The notes beneath the pieces were generated by a model. It ran no database searches. It saw only the letters and a program-made list of their open reading frames with translations, and was not told the DNA's origin. Position numbers and translations under genes: made by a program. 40,557 bases of DNA from JBMNQI01 sp050944055 (GTDB lineage: Bacteria; Bacillota; Clostridia; Oscillospirales; Oscillospiraceae), in assembly GCA_050944055.1 (NCBI GenBank), contig JBMNQI010000015.1:1-40557 (forward strand), given 5' to 3'. Shown one piece after another: positions 31,354 to 39,363 of this stretch. Each line of letters begins with the position of its first letter. Position 1 is the stretch's first letter.

Positions 31354-32212
31354 ATCCTTCATAGCGGGCTGTCACGACCCGCTCAATTCCCGCCGTATCA
31401 AGCAGTATTTCGGTGTTTATATAGCCGTTTCTCTCCAGTATCGACGCGACTGCCCGCGCCTGGAGCTCGCCGCACTCAAACAGTATATGTCCGCCCCGTT
31501 TCAGGCAGAGGGAATAGTTTTTCGCCACAGAGCGGAAAAAGTCCATCCCGTCGCGCCCGCCGTCAAGTGCCAGCATGGGTTCAAACAGCCTGACGGAATC
31601 GTCCAGGTTGTTAAGCTCCCCTGTCGGGATGTATGGCGGGTTGCAGCATACTATGTCGAACTGGCCCAGCATGGGCGGCGCCTCCTGCCTGGCGTCGCAC
31701 CTGATTGTGACCGCCCTTGCCGATAGCCCGTGAGCGCGGGCGTTCCATCTCGCGGCCCGAAGGCAGGCTTCGTCAATGTCCGCCAGGACGATACGGCTGT
31801 CCGGGACGTTTTTTGCCACGGAGATGCCTATACAGCCGCACCCGGCACACAGGTCGAGCACACGCGCGCCGCGTATCTCTCCGGCCATTTCGATCGCGCG
31901 TCTGGCCAGAACCTCGGTATCCGCGCGCGGTATGAGAACACTGCGGTTAAGCGCGAACGTCAGCCCCATGAAGTCCCATTCTCCGATTATATATGCGACG
32001 GGCTCTCCGCCGAGGCGGCGCAGCGCCATATCCTCAAGCCTTAAAGCCGCTTCCTCGGAAGCGTAAAGCGCTCTGTCGCGGTAAAAACCCTCCGGCCTTT
32101 TGCCCGCGGCTGCACATACCATCTCGCGCGCCTCCAGGCCCGCCGCCGCGATACCCGCTTCCGAGAGTCTGTTACGGAGCTCAAGATACATGTCGCCGTA
32201 GGTCTTCACCAT
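31352..32212 (-). CDS. prmC: Release factor glutamine methyltransferase
   Basis: 286-aa SAM-dependent methyltransferase that modifies the GGQ glutamine of RF1/RF2. An N-terminal helical domain (1-85) precedes the Rossmann fold with VLDLCAGCGCIGIS and the substrate-binding NPPY (CCNPPYIP). The LIPRADTEVL segment before the fold is typical of PrmC. prfA is not adjacent; instead the gene overlaps the DUF1385 gene by 7 nt, an arrangement known from Clostridia where DUF1385, prmC and prfA cluster. Confidence 0.95.
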   Translation of the reverse strand: MVKTYGDMYLELRNRLSEAGIAAAGLEAREMVCAAAGKRPEGFYRDRALYASEEAALRLEDMALRRLGGEPVAYIIGEWDFMGLTFALNRSVLIPRADTEVLARRAIEMAGEIRGARVLDLCAGCGCIGISVAKNVPDSRIVLADIDEACLRAARWNARAHGLSARAVTIRCDARQEAPPMLGQFDIVCCNPPYIPTGELNNLDDSVRLFEPMLALDGGRDGMDFFRSVAKNYSLCLKRGGHILFECGELQARAVASILERNGYINTEILLDTAGIERVVTARYEG

Positions 32213-33135
32213 CTGTCGGCGCCCTCCTCCTCCGGGATGACAAGCTTGAGCGCCTCAATCCCCACGCGTATCATATCGTCGTCGGGCTCGTTGGTGGTTA
32301 TGTGCTGGAACCACATCCCCGGAGCCGTGAGTATGCGTGTCAGCCTGTTGTCATACCGCCCGGCGAGGCGGTTGATTTCATAGCTTATGCCCACTACGAC
32401 CGGGAGAAGCAGAAGCCGCAGCAGTACGCGCAGTATGACATTATCCGCCGTTATCACCATGAAGATGAGAATGCTTATAACTATGACCGTGAAAAGGAAG
32501 CTCGTCCCGCAACGGGGGTGAAGCCTCGGCTGTTTTCTTACGTTTTCCACGTTGAGCGAAAGCCCCGCCTCGTAGCAGTGTATCGTCTTATGCTCGGCTC
32601 CGTGGTAGGCGAAAACCCTTTTCATATCCGAAAGCCGGGAGCACAGAATAAGGTAGCCAAGGAAGATAGCGACACGTATCAAGCCCTCTAAAAGGCTGCT
32701 TATTACGCGTGAACCGATGAGGCCGCGCAATAGACTTGCAATCAGCGTCGGAACTATGAAAAAAAGGCCGACGGAAAAGGCCACGCCTAAAAATACCGCG
32801 ACCCAGATTATTAGCTTATCTGCCTTGTCGCCGAACTTGCGCCCGATCCACTCGTCCATCTTTGAAGGCTTCGCGTTTTCGTCCTCCGGGAAAAAGTTAG
32901 CCGAGTACATGAGGGCGGATACTCCCTTGGCCATTGAATCGAAGAAATTGACTATTCCGCGTATAAACGGCCAGCCGAGTATAGGATACCTGTCCTTAAT
33001 GAGCTTTATATCCTCAACCTTTGTTTTTATACCGTCCGGTGCGTTGACGACCACGGACTGTTTTTTGGGGCCGCGCATATAGATGCCCTCTATGAGCGCC
33101 TGGCCTCCTATAATCGTTTTGAATTTTCCCGCCAT
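32206..33135 (-). CDS. DUF1385 membrane protein
   Basis: 309-aa family of unknown function found next to prmC/prfA in Firmicutes. It begins with the signature IIGGQALIEGIYMRGP, has two pairs of hydrophobic segments (about 108-165 and 205-250), and carries the conserved YHGAEHKTIHCYE and HPRCGTSF stretches rich in His/Cys. These resemble a metal or cofactor site. No reaction is known. Coupled to prmC by overlap. Confidence 0.9.
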   Translation of the reverse strand: MAGKFKTIIGGQALIEGIYMRGPKKQSVVVNAPDGIKTKVEDIKLIKDRYPILGWPFIRGIVNFFDSMAKGVSALMYSANFFPEDENAKPSKMDEWIGRKFGDKADKLIIWVAVFLGVAFSVGLFFIVPTLIASLLRGLIGSRVISSLLEGLIRVAIFLGYLILCSRLSDMKRVFAYHGAEHKTIHCYEAGLSLNVENVRKQPRLHPRCGTSFLFTVIVISILIFMVITADNVILRVLLRLLLLPVVVGISYEINRLAGRYDNRLTRILTAPGMWFQHITTNEPDDDMIRVGIEALKLVIPEEEGADRW

Positions 33136-33263
33136 AAATTATCCTTTTCCAGCCCCGCCATCCTTTGGCGCGGAGCCATATAAATCATTACGAGGCCTTA
33201 TTTGCGCTCAACGCGCCCCGGGCGAAGCCTCGCCCCGCGGCCGGCCGGATTTAGCGCCGGCCT

Positions 33264-34709
33264 TTAGTTCTGCGTCTCCGGCGCCGCTACCGAAATGGGC
33301 AGATACACGCTTACAATACAGCCGCCGCCCTCGGCGTTGGCAATAACCAGCCTTCCGCCGTGCATGGTCACTATCTCCTCGCATACGGCAAGCCCGATGC
33401 CGCTGCCGCGTTCCTTGGACCTGCCCTTATAGAACTTGTACTTGACGTTTGGCAGCTCGTCCTCGGGTATGCCCGGCCCGAAATCCCTTATCCTGACGAC
33501 TATGTTCGTCTGCTCGACAGATATGGAAACGTCGATGCGCTTTCCTTCCCTGCCGTGCTTTGCGGCGTTGTCCAGAATATTGAGGAAGACCTGCTTGAGC
33601 CTCTGCCCGTCGCCCTGGACAGGAGGCATGGATTCGGGGCACTCGTCGTCGTAATTGAGCTCTATCCCGTCTCTTCTGAGCAGCTCCCCGTATGTGAAAA
33701 CCGTATCCTCCAGCACGGCGCGCACGTCGGTCTGTTTTATCGTGAGTTTGAAGCGCCCGGTCTCCATGCGCGTAAACTCCAGAAGCTCCTCCACCATTCC
33801 GGTAAGGCGCCTGGCTTCGTTGAGCATTATCCTTATGCCGCGCCCGATCTCGTCCGTATTTTTAAGGTCCCCGCTGACAAGCGTCTCTCCCCAGCCTGTG
33901 ATGGCGGTAAGCGGGGTGCGCAGTTCGTGCGACACGCTTGAGATGAAATCTGTCGTCATCGTCTCGGAGTGGCGCAGGTTGATGGACATTTCGTTAATAG
34001 TGCTGGCCAGCTCGCCTATTTCGTCGTTATAAACCTTTTCGATGCGGACACCGTAGCTGCCGGCGGCTATACGCTTTGCTATATCCGTTATCTCGACTAC
34101 GGGCTCCACAATGGAGCGGATAAACAGGGAGCTGGGTATGATGACGATTATCATTACAAGCGCGCCGGCCGCCGACGCAATCAGGACGGAGATCAATATC
34201 TGCCTGTCGGCCCTACTAAGGCTCGTTACATACCTCATTACGCCTATAACCTGATCTTTCGCGAATACAAGAGGGCTGGAAACCGCCATGATATGCTCGC
34301 CCGTATTCGGGTCATACCCGGTCCAGAGGCTGACTTCGCCCGAGTCTATGGCCCCGGTTATATCCGGAGTACCCGGATTCATGCCCGCCGTGAGGCCGTA
34401 GGTGGAAATAACTATCCTGCCGGAGGTGTTTATAAACTGCAGTTCAAGCTTGTCTCGCGATTCAAACGTCTCGGTGAAGTGGTACGCGCTCTGATAGTAC
34501 TCGCTGTAGCTGCTTGTTATATAGTTATTGAAAAAATCGGTCGAGGTGGAGGCGGTCGTGTGCAGGCTTGTGCGGATGCTGGAGTAGAAATAACTGGATA
34601 CGCCCACGGAAAAGGCGAAGATCGAAAAGACCACGACGATTAACACGACGAGGACGCTGTTTAGCATCCATCTTTTCCGAATGCCCTTAAGTCTGTTAAA
34701 GAGCTTCAA
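33264..34709 (-). CDS. Two-component sensor histidine kinase
   Basis: 481-aa membrane kinase. TM1 is at about 14-38, then an extracytoplasmic sensor domain to about 170 with tryptophan/tyrosine-rich WTGYDPNTGEHIMAVSSPLV, TM2 (about 172-195) and a HAMP domain (196-250). The HisKA domain has phospho-acceptor His261 in SVSHELRTPL. HATPase_c has the N box (NILDNAAKHG), G1 (RDFGPGIPE) and G2 (GSGIGLAV). It should phosphorylate the OmpR-type regulator encoded 33 nt upstream. The layout recalls CssS/ResE-type envelope sensors; the stimulus is unknown. It is the third gene of the lipoprotein-RR-HK operon. Confidence 0.93.
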   Translation of the reverse strand: MKLFNRLKGIRKRWMLNSVLVVLIVVVFSIFAFSVGVSSYFYSSIRTSLHTTASTSTDFFNNYITSSYSEYYQSAYHFTETFESRDKLELQFINTSGRIVISTYGLTAGMNPGTPDITGAIDSGEVSLWTGYDPNTGEHIMAVSSPLVFAKDQVIGVMRYVTSLSRADRQILISVLIASAAGALVMIIVIIPSSLFIRSIVEPVVEITDIAKRIAAGSYGVRIEKVYNDEIGELASTINEMSINLRHSETMTTDFISSVSHELRTPLTAITGWGETLVSGDLKNTDEIGRGIRIMLNEARRLTGMVEELLEFTRMETGRFKLTIKQTDVRAVLEDTVFTYGELLRRDGIELNYDDECPESMPPVQGDGQRLKQVFLNILDNAAKHGREGKRIDVSISVEQTNIVVRIRDFGPGIPEDELPNVKYKFYKGRSKERGSGIGLAVCEEIVTMHGGRLVIANAEGGGCIVSVYLPISVAAPETQN

Positions 34710-34742
34710 GCCCGTCTCCTCCGAATCCAGCTGACTGCCGGT

Positions 34743-35429
34743 TTAAAATCCCCATTTATAGCCATAGCCCCAAACCGTCGTTATATATATCGGGTTGGCC
34801 GTATCGTCCTCAATTTTAAGGCGCAGGCGCCGTATGTTGACATCCACGATCTTAAGCTCGCTGAAATAATCCCGGCCCCAAACCGTGTTGAGAATGTCTT
34901 CCCGCGAGAGGGCCTTGCCGGGGTTGTCCATAAACATCTTCATAATGGTATATTCAACCTGAGTGAGCTTAATCCTCTTGCCGTTCTTCTCCAGCGTGCG
35001 GTTGCGTGTGTTGAGCACGAAGGGGCCGCGGCGTATCTCGCCGCTGTCGTCCTCCTCGTCGCCTCCGACCCTGCGGTACAGGGCGTCAACGCGCGCTGTC
35101 AGCTCCGCGGGTGAAAACGGCTTTGTAACATAGTCGTCGGCCCCGGTCATAAGCCCCGTTATCTTGTCCATCTCCTGCGTGCGAGCCGTCAGCATAATTA
35201 TGCCGATTTTGGAATCGTTCGCGCGGATGCGGCGGCACACCTCGAACCCGTCTATATCCGGGAGCATAATGTCCAGAATTGCAACCTTAATGTCCGGGTT
35301 GAGCTGCAGCTGACGCAGCGCCTCCTCGCCTTTTTCCGCCTCGATCACATCGTACCCGGCGCGTTTGAGGTTTATTACAATGAAGCTTCTTATGTTCAGC
35401 TCGTCCTCAAGCACCAGAACCTTTTTCAT
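34743..35429 (-). CDS. OmpR/PhoB-family response regulator
   Basis: 228-aa regulator with a receiver domain (Glu8/Asp9 acidic pocket, phospho-acceptor Asp53 in AILDIMLPD, Lys103 in VTKPFSP) and a C-terminal winged helix (about 130-228; LTQVEYTIMKMFMDNPGKALSREDIL, VDVNIRRLRLKIE, VWGYGYKW). The start ATG 35429 is preferred because GGAGG lies 8 nt upstream; a GTG three codons earlier is also in frame. It is encoded between the lipoprotein and histidine kinase genes and is presumably phosphorylated by that kinase. Confidence 0.94.
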   Translation of the reverse strand: MKKVLVLEDELNIRSFIVINLKRAGYDVIEAEKGEEALRQLQLNPDIKVAILDIMLPDIDGFEVCRRIRANDSKIGIIMLTARTQEMDKITGLMTGADDYVTKPFSPAELTARVDALYRRVGGDEEDDSGEIRRGPFVLNTRNRTLEKNGKRIKLTQVEYTIMKMFMDNPGKALSREDILNTVWGRDYFSELKIVDVNIRRLRLKIEDDTANPIYITTVWGYGYKWGF

Positions 35430-35447
35430 AAGGCCCACCTCCGTTAA

Positions 35448-36797
35448 TTAAGTCTCGCCCGTGTTCCATTCCTTGCTTATCAGCGAGAATCTGGAAACGA
35501 TCTGCGTCCTGTCCACGGCGTATTCCCAGTCGTCGTACGCCTGCAGGAATTCATACGCGTAGACCGTATCGGCTGTCTTTACAAGTGTGGCGCGGCCCCC
35601 CAGAGATGCACGGACGTGACGATTATCCCCCGTCAGAGTGTGTATGCGCAGAAACGGCGCCGGTTCAACGTCCTCTCCCCTCCAGATGAGGAAGGTCACC
35701 GTACGCTGCCCGGATACGGAATCGTCGCGCGTGACTGTTATATTGTCCGCCCATTTCTGGGGCAGGCGTATGAACCAGCCGTCCGCGTAGTTGTGGTAGG
35801 TCACCATTTTGACGTTCGGCGTCCCGTCCAGGTAGTAGCTGCGCCAGTATATCTTCCAGAACTTCTCGGACGAGCCGTACGCCGAGTATACCGGGAACTG
35901 GACGGGGTTAGGCAGCTCCATTACTCCGTCAAGGTCTATATCCGTAGCGTATGTTACGTAGCTGCGCAGAGTCTCGTTGGAGACTCCCGTCCACATGTCG
36001 AGAGTGATGTTTTTTAGATTCGAGTCAGAAAGCGCGAAGATATCGGTCACAACGCTGCTGCCTTCAGACAGCTTCGAGGCCACAAATACGGCGGGAATCA
36101 TATCCTCCAGATAGCCGCTCTTTATTCTGGATACGGACGATATGCCCTCCGACATTGAGGCTGTAGTGCTGGTCACCGTATCGTCCGCTCCGAAATCGAG
36201 GAGCTCCGCGACCCCTGCCTTTTCCTCGCTCTCAAAGCGTATAACGAGAATCTCCGGCAGCGTGTCCGAATCTAAGTCTGTGAAGGCGCTCACTGAATAA
36301 TTGCTTCGGGCCAGCTCCCTGACGCTCCAGTCTTTCACAGAATGGACGGTGAGAGCTTTGGCTACGCCGCTCGACATGCGCCACCCGGCTACAATCTCCT
36401 GTATGCCGTCGCCGTCAAGGTCGTAGTAGTTGACGGAGTCGATACTGGTGCCGTCCCCCTCTATTATGGCCGCGGTCTCATACTTGTCGTTCAGCATCTG
36501 GAAAACTATTATTTTCAGCGGCTTCTCGTCGCCTGTCTTAAAAAAAGCCACGGCCTCGTCCTTGCCGTCCCCGTCTATATCGCGCAGCTGGACAGACTGG
36601 CGGTTGGAGCCTGAGACCGGCGCGGAGTACTCGGCGCCTGCCGAGAGGGTTTTATCAATGGCGTCCTGCAGCTCAAGATATTCGGCCGGAGGTTTGGGCA
36701 GGCTGTAAAGCTCCTCGCCGGTCTTGAAAAAACAGCCGGAGAGCAGCATAAGCGCCAATGCCGCCGGTATTATTCTAAGAGACGCCGCTTTTCTCAT
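35448..36797 (-). CDS. FG-GAP/VCBS-repeat lipoprotein of a two-component operon
   Basis: 449-aa exported protein. The signal peptide MRKAASLRIIPAAL ends in lipobox LSGC with Cys22, so it is lipid-anchored outside the membrane. The mature part carries four calcium-binding-like beta-propeller repeats: DIDGDGKDEA, DLDGDGIQEI, DLDSDTLPEI and DIDLDGVMEL. Start ATG 36797 has GGAG 6 nt upstream; ATG 36809 four codons earlier is an alternative. It is first in the operon, 18 nt before the response regulator, with its own promoter at 36829-36857. The position suggests an accessory sensor or a monitored envelope protein for the kinase. Function is not recognised beyond the repeat type. Confidence 0.85.
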   Translation of the reverse strand: MRKAASLRIIPAALALMLLSGCFFKTGEELYSLPKPPAEYLELQDAIDKTLSAGAEYSAPVSGSNRQSVQLRDIDGDGKDEAVAFFKTGDEKPLKIIVFQMLNDKYETAAIIEGDGTSIDSVNYYDLDGDGIQEIVAGWRMSSGVAKALTVHSVKDWSVRELARSNYSVSAFTDLDSDTLPEILVIRFESEEKAGVAELLDFGADDTVTSTTASMSEGISSVSRIKSGYLEDMIPAVFVASKLSEGSSVVTDIFALSDSNLKNITLDMWTGVSNETLRSYVTYATDIDLDGVMELPNPVQFPVYSAYGSSEKFWKIYWRSYYLDGTPNVKMVTYHNYADGWFIRLPQKWADNITVTRDDSVSGQRTVTFLIWRGEDVEPAPFLRIHTLTGDNRHVRASLGGRATLVKTADTVYAYEFLQAYDDWEYAVDRTQIVSRFSLISKEWNTGET

Positions 36798-36828
36798 ATT
36801 AGACTCCATTAACGCAGTTCTTCCTGAT

Positions 36829-36857
36829 ATTGTACCACAATACATCGTTTGTGTACA
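36829..36857 (-). promoter_or_regulatory. Promoter of the lipoprotein-RR-HK operon
   Basis: Minus strand: TGTACA (36852-36857), 17-bp spacer, TACAAT (36829-36834) with a TG extension (TGGTACAAT). Confidence 0.6.
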
Positions 36858-36899
36858 GTCATTTTAATCTGCCGGAGCGCGCTCAAGTGTAAATAATCC

Positions 36900-36928
36900 T
36901 TGAATTTTCTCCGGCTTTGGGTTAAAAT
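36900..36928 (+). promoter_or_regulatory. Promoter of tRNA-Leu
   Basis: TTGAAT (36900-36905), 17-bp spacer, TAAAAT (36923-36928), about 43 nt upstream of the tRNA. Confidence 0.65.
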
Positions 36929-36971
36929 ATCTCTGCCTTGAAACTCGGCGCGTCGCGCGCCGGGTTTATAC

Positions 36972-37058
36972 GCCGGTATGATGGAATTGGCAGACGTGAC
37001 GGACTCAAAATCCGTTGGTGGCAACACCGTGTCGGTTCGACCCCGACTACCGGCACCA
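36972..37058 (+). tRNA. tRNA-Leu (anticodon CAA)
   Basis: 87-nt class II tRNA: acceptor GCCGGTA/TACCGGC with encoded 3' ACCA, anticodon stem ACGGA/TCCGT with loop CTCAAAA (anticodon CAA, reading UUG), a long variable arm (TTGGTGGCAACACC region) and the T-arm GTCGGTTCGACCCCGAC. Flanked by a promoter and a very strong terminator, so transcribed alone. Confidence 0.96.
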
Positions 37059-37104
37059 GGAAGGCCCTGAAGCCCGCGGCGCGGGCTTCAGGGCCTTCCT
37101 TTTT
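37059..37104 (+). terminator. Terminator of tRNA-Leu
   Basis: 19-bp perfect stem (37059-37077 / 37081-37099, loop GGC) followed by TTTTT. Confidence 0.92.
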
Positions 37105-37222
37105 ACATGCTCCGGACAGCGGGCTTTGACCGGTATCGGCCCCCTGCAAGACAGAGCGGAGGGCCCGCCGCCCTGTTTAAGAGAGGTATAGCCCGGTCCT
37201 GCCTCTTCATAATTTTTGCTTA

Positions 37223-37251
37223 TTGAATTATTATGGTTTTTCATATACAAT
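37223..37251 (+). promoter_or_regulatory. Probable promoter of the dehydratase-family gene
   Basis: TTGAAT (37223-37228), 17-bp spacer, TACAAT (37246-37251). The leader contains the inverted repeat ACTGTTTT ... AAAACAGT (about 37275-37316), which could be an operator. A second TTGACA at 37263 has no good -10. Confidence 0.5.
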
Positions 37252-37384
37252 GAATATGACAGTTGACATTTTTTACTGTTTTGCGCAATTAAGTAACATT
37301 ATCACAGAAAAACAGTACACATCGTGCGATAATTAACTTATGCAAAGCCCCAAAATCATTATGATTATGAAAGGAGCGGCAGAT

Positions 37385-38935
37385 ATGGCACTCGGAACAT
37401 ATGAACAGTACGAGCAGAGAATGCTGAAAATGAAACCCAACATATACCTAAACGGGAAAAAGGTCGATCGCTCGGGAGACTGGATAAAGGGCGGAATGTA
37501 CGTCATGAAGCAGACGTACGACTGCGCTTTCGACCCGGAATACGCGCCCGTCACAACGGCCGTATCACATCTCACCGGCGAAGTCATCAACCGTTTTTCT
37601 CACATCCACCAGTCAAAAGAGGACCTGCTTAAAAGGCAGCAGATGACAAGGGCCCTGTGCCACAGGGTCGGCGGCTGCACCCAGCGGTGCATGGGGACGG
37701 ACGCCATCAACGCGCTCAACATAGTTACGTACGACTGCGACAAGGCTCTCGGCACGAAGTATTACGAGAGGTTTATCGAATTTCTGAAGTATTTCCAGAA
37801 GTACGATTTGATCGCCAACTGCGCCCAAACAGACGTTAAGGGCGTGCGCGGCCTTCGGCCCGGCCAGCAGCCCGACCCGGACCAGTACCTGCGCATTGTA
37901 AAGACGGACGCGGACGGAGTCGGTATAGACGGAAAACCGGCTAAAGGCATCATAGTCCGAGGCGCCAAGGTCTGCAATTCCAACGCCCCGTATGTGGACG
38001 AGATAGTCGCTCTTCCCTCTCGTTTCATGGGCGCGGATGAAGCGGAGTACGCCGTCGCCTTCTCGCTTCCCGGGGACTGGGACGGCATTAAAATCCTGGC
38101 TCTCCCCGGCTCGCACCCGAAGAGGACCCAGCTCCATGCCCCAATAACTGACGTGGGCGACGTCGAATCAATGACGGTTTTTGACGACGTTTTCGTTCCT
38201 TACGAAAGGGTATTCATGAACGGGCTTGAGAACCCGAACGTCGTAATGTACGCGGGCTATCTCGCGCTGATGTTCGCGAACTACCACAGGCACTCTTATA
38301 CCGGCTGCAAAACCGCGGTTTCAGAAGTCCTGGCGGGGCAGGCGGCTCTTGTAGCCGATTTAAACGGCATTTCCAAATACCAGCACGTAAAAGAGAAGAT
38401 CTCGCATATAATAGGGACCGCGGAGCTTGTTTACGCCGCGGGCGAGGCCAGCGCCCACCACGCGGCAAAGTTTGAAAACGGCTGGGTGCCGGACGAGATA
38501 CTGACAAACGCGGGCAGGAGGCTGGCCGGTGAGGAGATCTATAAGGAGTATTCGATCCTCGCAGACCTCACAGGCGGCATATGCGCATCTCTGCCCACCG
38601 AAGAAACATACTATGACCCGGAGACGTCAACTTTGGTCAACAAGTATTCCAAGAGGAACCCGGCGTTTTCGGACGAGGATACGCACCGCATACTTCGCAT
38701 GATGGAGAATAAGCTCTGTTCGCCCTTCTCGGGGGCCGAAATGGTCGCGGGAGTGCACGGCGGCGGCTCGCCTATCATGGAGACTATTACCATGATGGCC
38801 AGATATGATCTTGAGCCGCTGAAAAACATAGCCAAGTACCTCGCGGGCATAAACGAGAAATGCCCCGTCTATGTCAGGCCGACGGCCACGCCGAGGGCCA
38901 TGCTGGATAAATTCAAAAAAACGCAGTTAAAATAA
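37385..38935 (+). CDS. 4-hydroxybutyryl-CoA dehydratase family enzyme (FAD and [4Fe-4S] radical dehydratase)
   Basis: 516-aa member of the HpaB/AbfD flavoprotein fold. The four cluster ligands of clostridial 4-hydroxybutyryl-CoA dehydratase (Cys99, Cys103, His292, Cys299) are matched in position and spacing by Cys98 and Cys102 (CTQRC) and His301 and Cys308 (HRHSYTGC). This makes it a ketyl-radical-type dehydratase rather than a monooxygenase. Tyr305, Lys309 and Glu261 also fit the known active site. However, the catalytic Glu455 of AbfD appears replaced by Ala in VAGVHGGGSP and Thr190 by Ser, so the substrate or reaction may differ. ATG 37385 is chosen for AAAGGAGCGG upstream; the frame runs 15 codons further without such a site. 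A DUF5661-like gene follows 25 nt later. Confidence 0.85.
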   Translation: MALGTYEQYEQRMLKMKPNIYLNGKKVDRSGDWIKGGMYVMKQTYDCAFDPEYAPVTTAVSHLTGEVINRFSHIHQSKEDLLKRQQMTRALCHRVGGCTQRCMGTDAINALNIVTYDCDKALGTKYYERFIEFLKYFQKYDLIANCAQTDVKGVRGLRPGQQPDPDQYLRIVKTDADGVGIDGKPAKGIIVRGAKVCNSNAPYVDEIVALPSRFMGADEAEYAVAFSLPGDWDGIKILALPGSHPKRTQLHAPITDVGDVESMTVFDDVFVPYERVFMNGLENPNVVMYAGYLALMFANYHRHSYTGCKTAVSEVLAGQAALVADLNGISKYQHVKEKISHIIGTAELVYAAGEASAHHAAKFENGWVPDEILTNAGRRLAGEEIYKEYSILADLTGGICASLPTEETYYDPETSTLVNKYSKRNPAFSDEDTHRILRMMENKLCSPFSGAEMVAGVHGGGSPIMETITMMARYDLEPLKNIAKYLAGINEKCPVYVRPTATPRAMLDKFKKTQLK

Positions 38936-38960
38936 TTTGACGTAAACAGGAGATGTAATT

Positions 38961-39236
38961 ATGTCAGAAAAAAAGGTTTTTACGGCGGACGAGGCGAAGA
39001 AGTACGGGGAACAGCTGGGCGTAGACTGGTCGAAATTCGACGTCGAGCAGTTCAGGTCCGGTATGGACGTTGAGCTTGAGCACGGCTCGCACGATCCCAA
39101 CACGAACGTAACGAATAACGATCCTCTTATGACGGCAAAGATCGCGCTTGCGCATCTTAACGAGTTTCCCGATTACTATACGCGCCTTTATCAAATGGAG
39201 GAAGAGGCGGAGGCCTACTGGGAGAGTAAAAAATAA
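38961..39236 (+). CDS. DUF5661-like small protein
   Basis: 91-aa soluble acidic protein with no cysteines. It has an N-terminal FTADEAKKYGEQLGVDWSKF and a centre with GMDVELEHGSHDPNTNVTNN that precedes a KIALAHLNEFPDYYTRL helix, the pattern I associate with DUF5661. Its function is unknown. AGGAGATG precedes the ATG, and it lies 25 nt after the dehydratase-family gene, so the two are likely co-transcribed. It may assist that enzyme; nothing in the sequence proves it. Confidence 0.8.
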   Translation: MSEKKVFTADEAKKYGEQLGVDWSKFDVEQFRSGMDVELEHGSHDPNTNVTNNDPLMTAKIALAHLNEFPDYYTRLYQMEEEAEAYWESKK

Positions 39237-39294
39237 GCATGCTTAAAGATGGAACTGCCGCCTTAGGCAGGCAGTCAGAAGCTCTGTTCAGCAT

Positions 39295-39332
39295 AAAAAT
39301 CGTGCCGCAAAGCGATAACGTTTTGCGGCACG
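39295..39332 (-). terminator. Terminator after the second LysR gene
   Basis: Minus strand stem CGTGCCGCAAA / TTTGCGGCACG followed by ATTTTT. It lies between the convergent DUF5661-like and LysR genes. A smaller CTGCC..GGCAG hairpin near 39255-39274 may serve the plus strand. Confidence 0.75.
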
Positions 39333-39363
39333 TTCTCTAAAAACATACATTTCGCTTCGCTGT

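Noticed and set aside
37385..38935. 4-hydroxyphenylacetate 3-monooxygenase (HpaB)
   Set aside because: Same fold, but the CxxxC and HxxxxxxC cluster ligands of 4-hydroxybutyryl-CoA dehydratase are present, which HpaB lacks.
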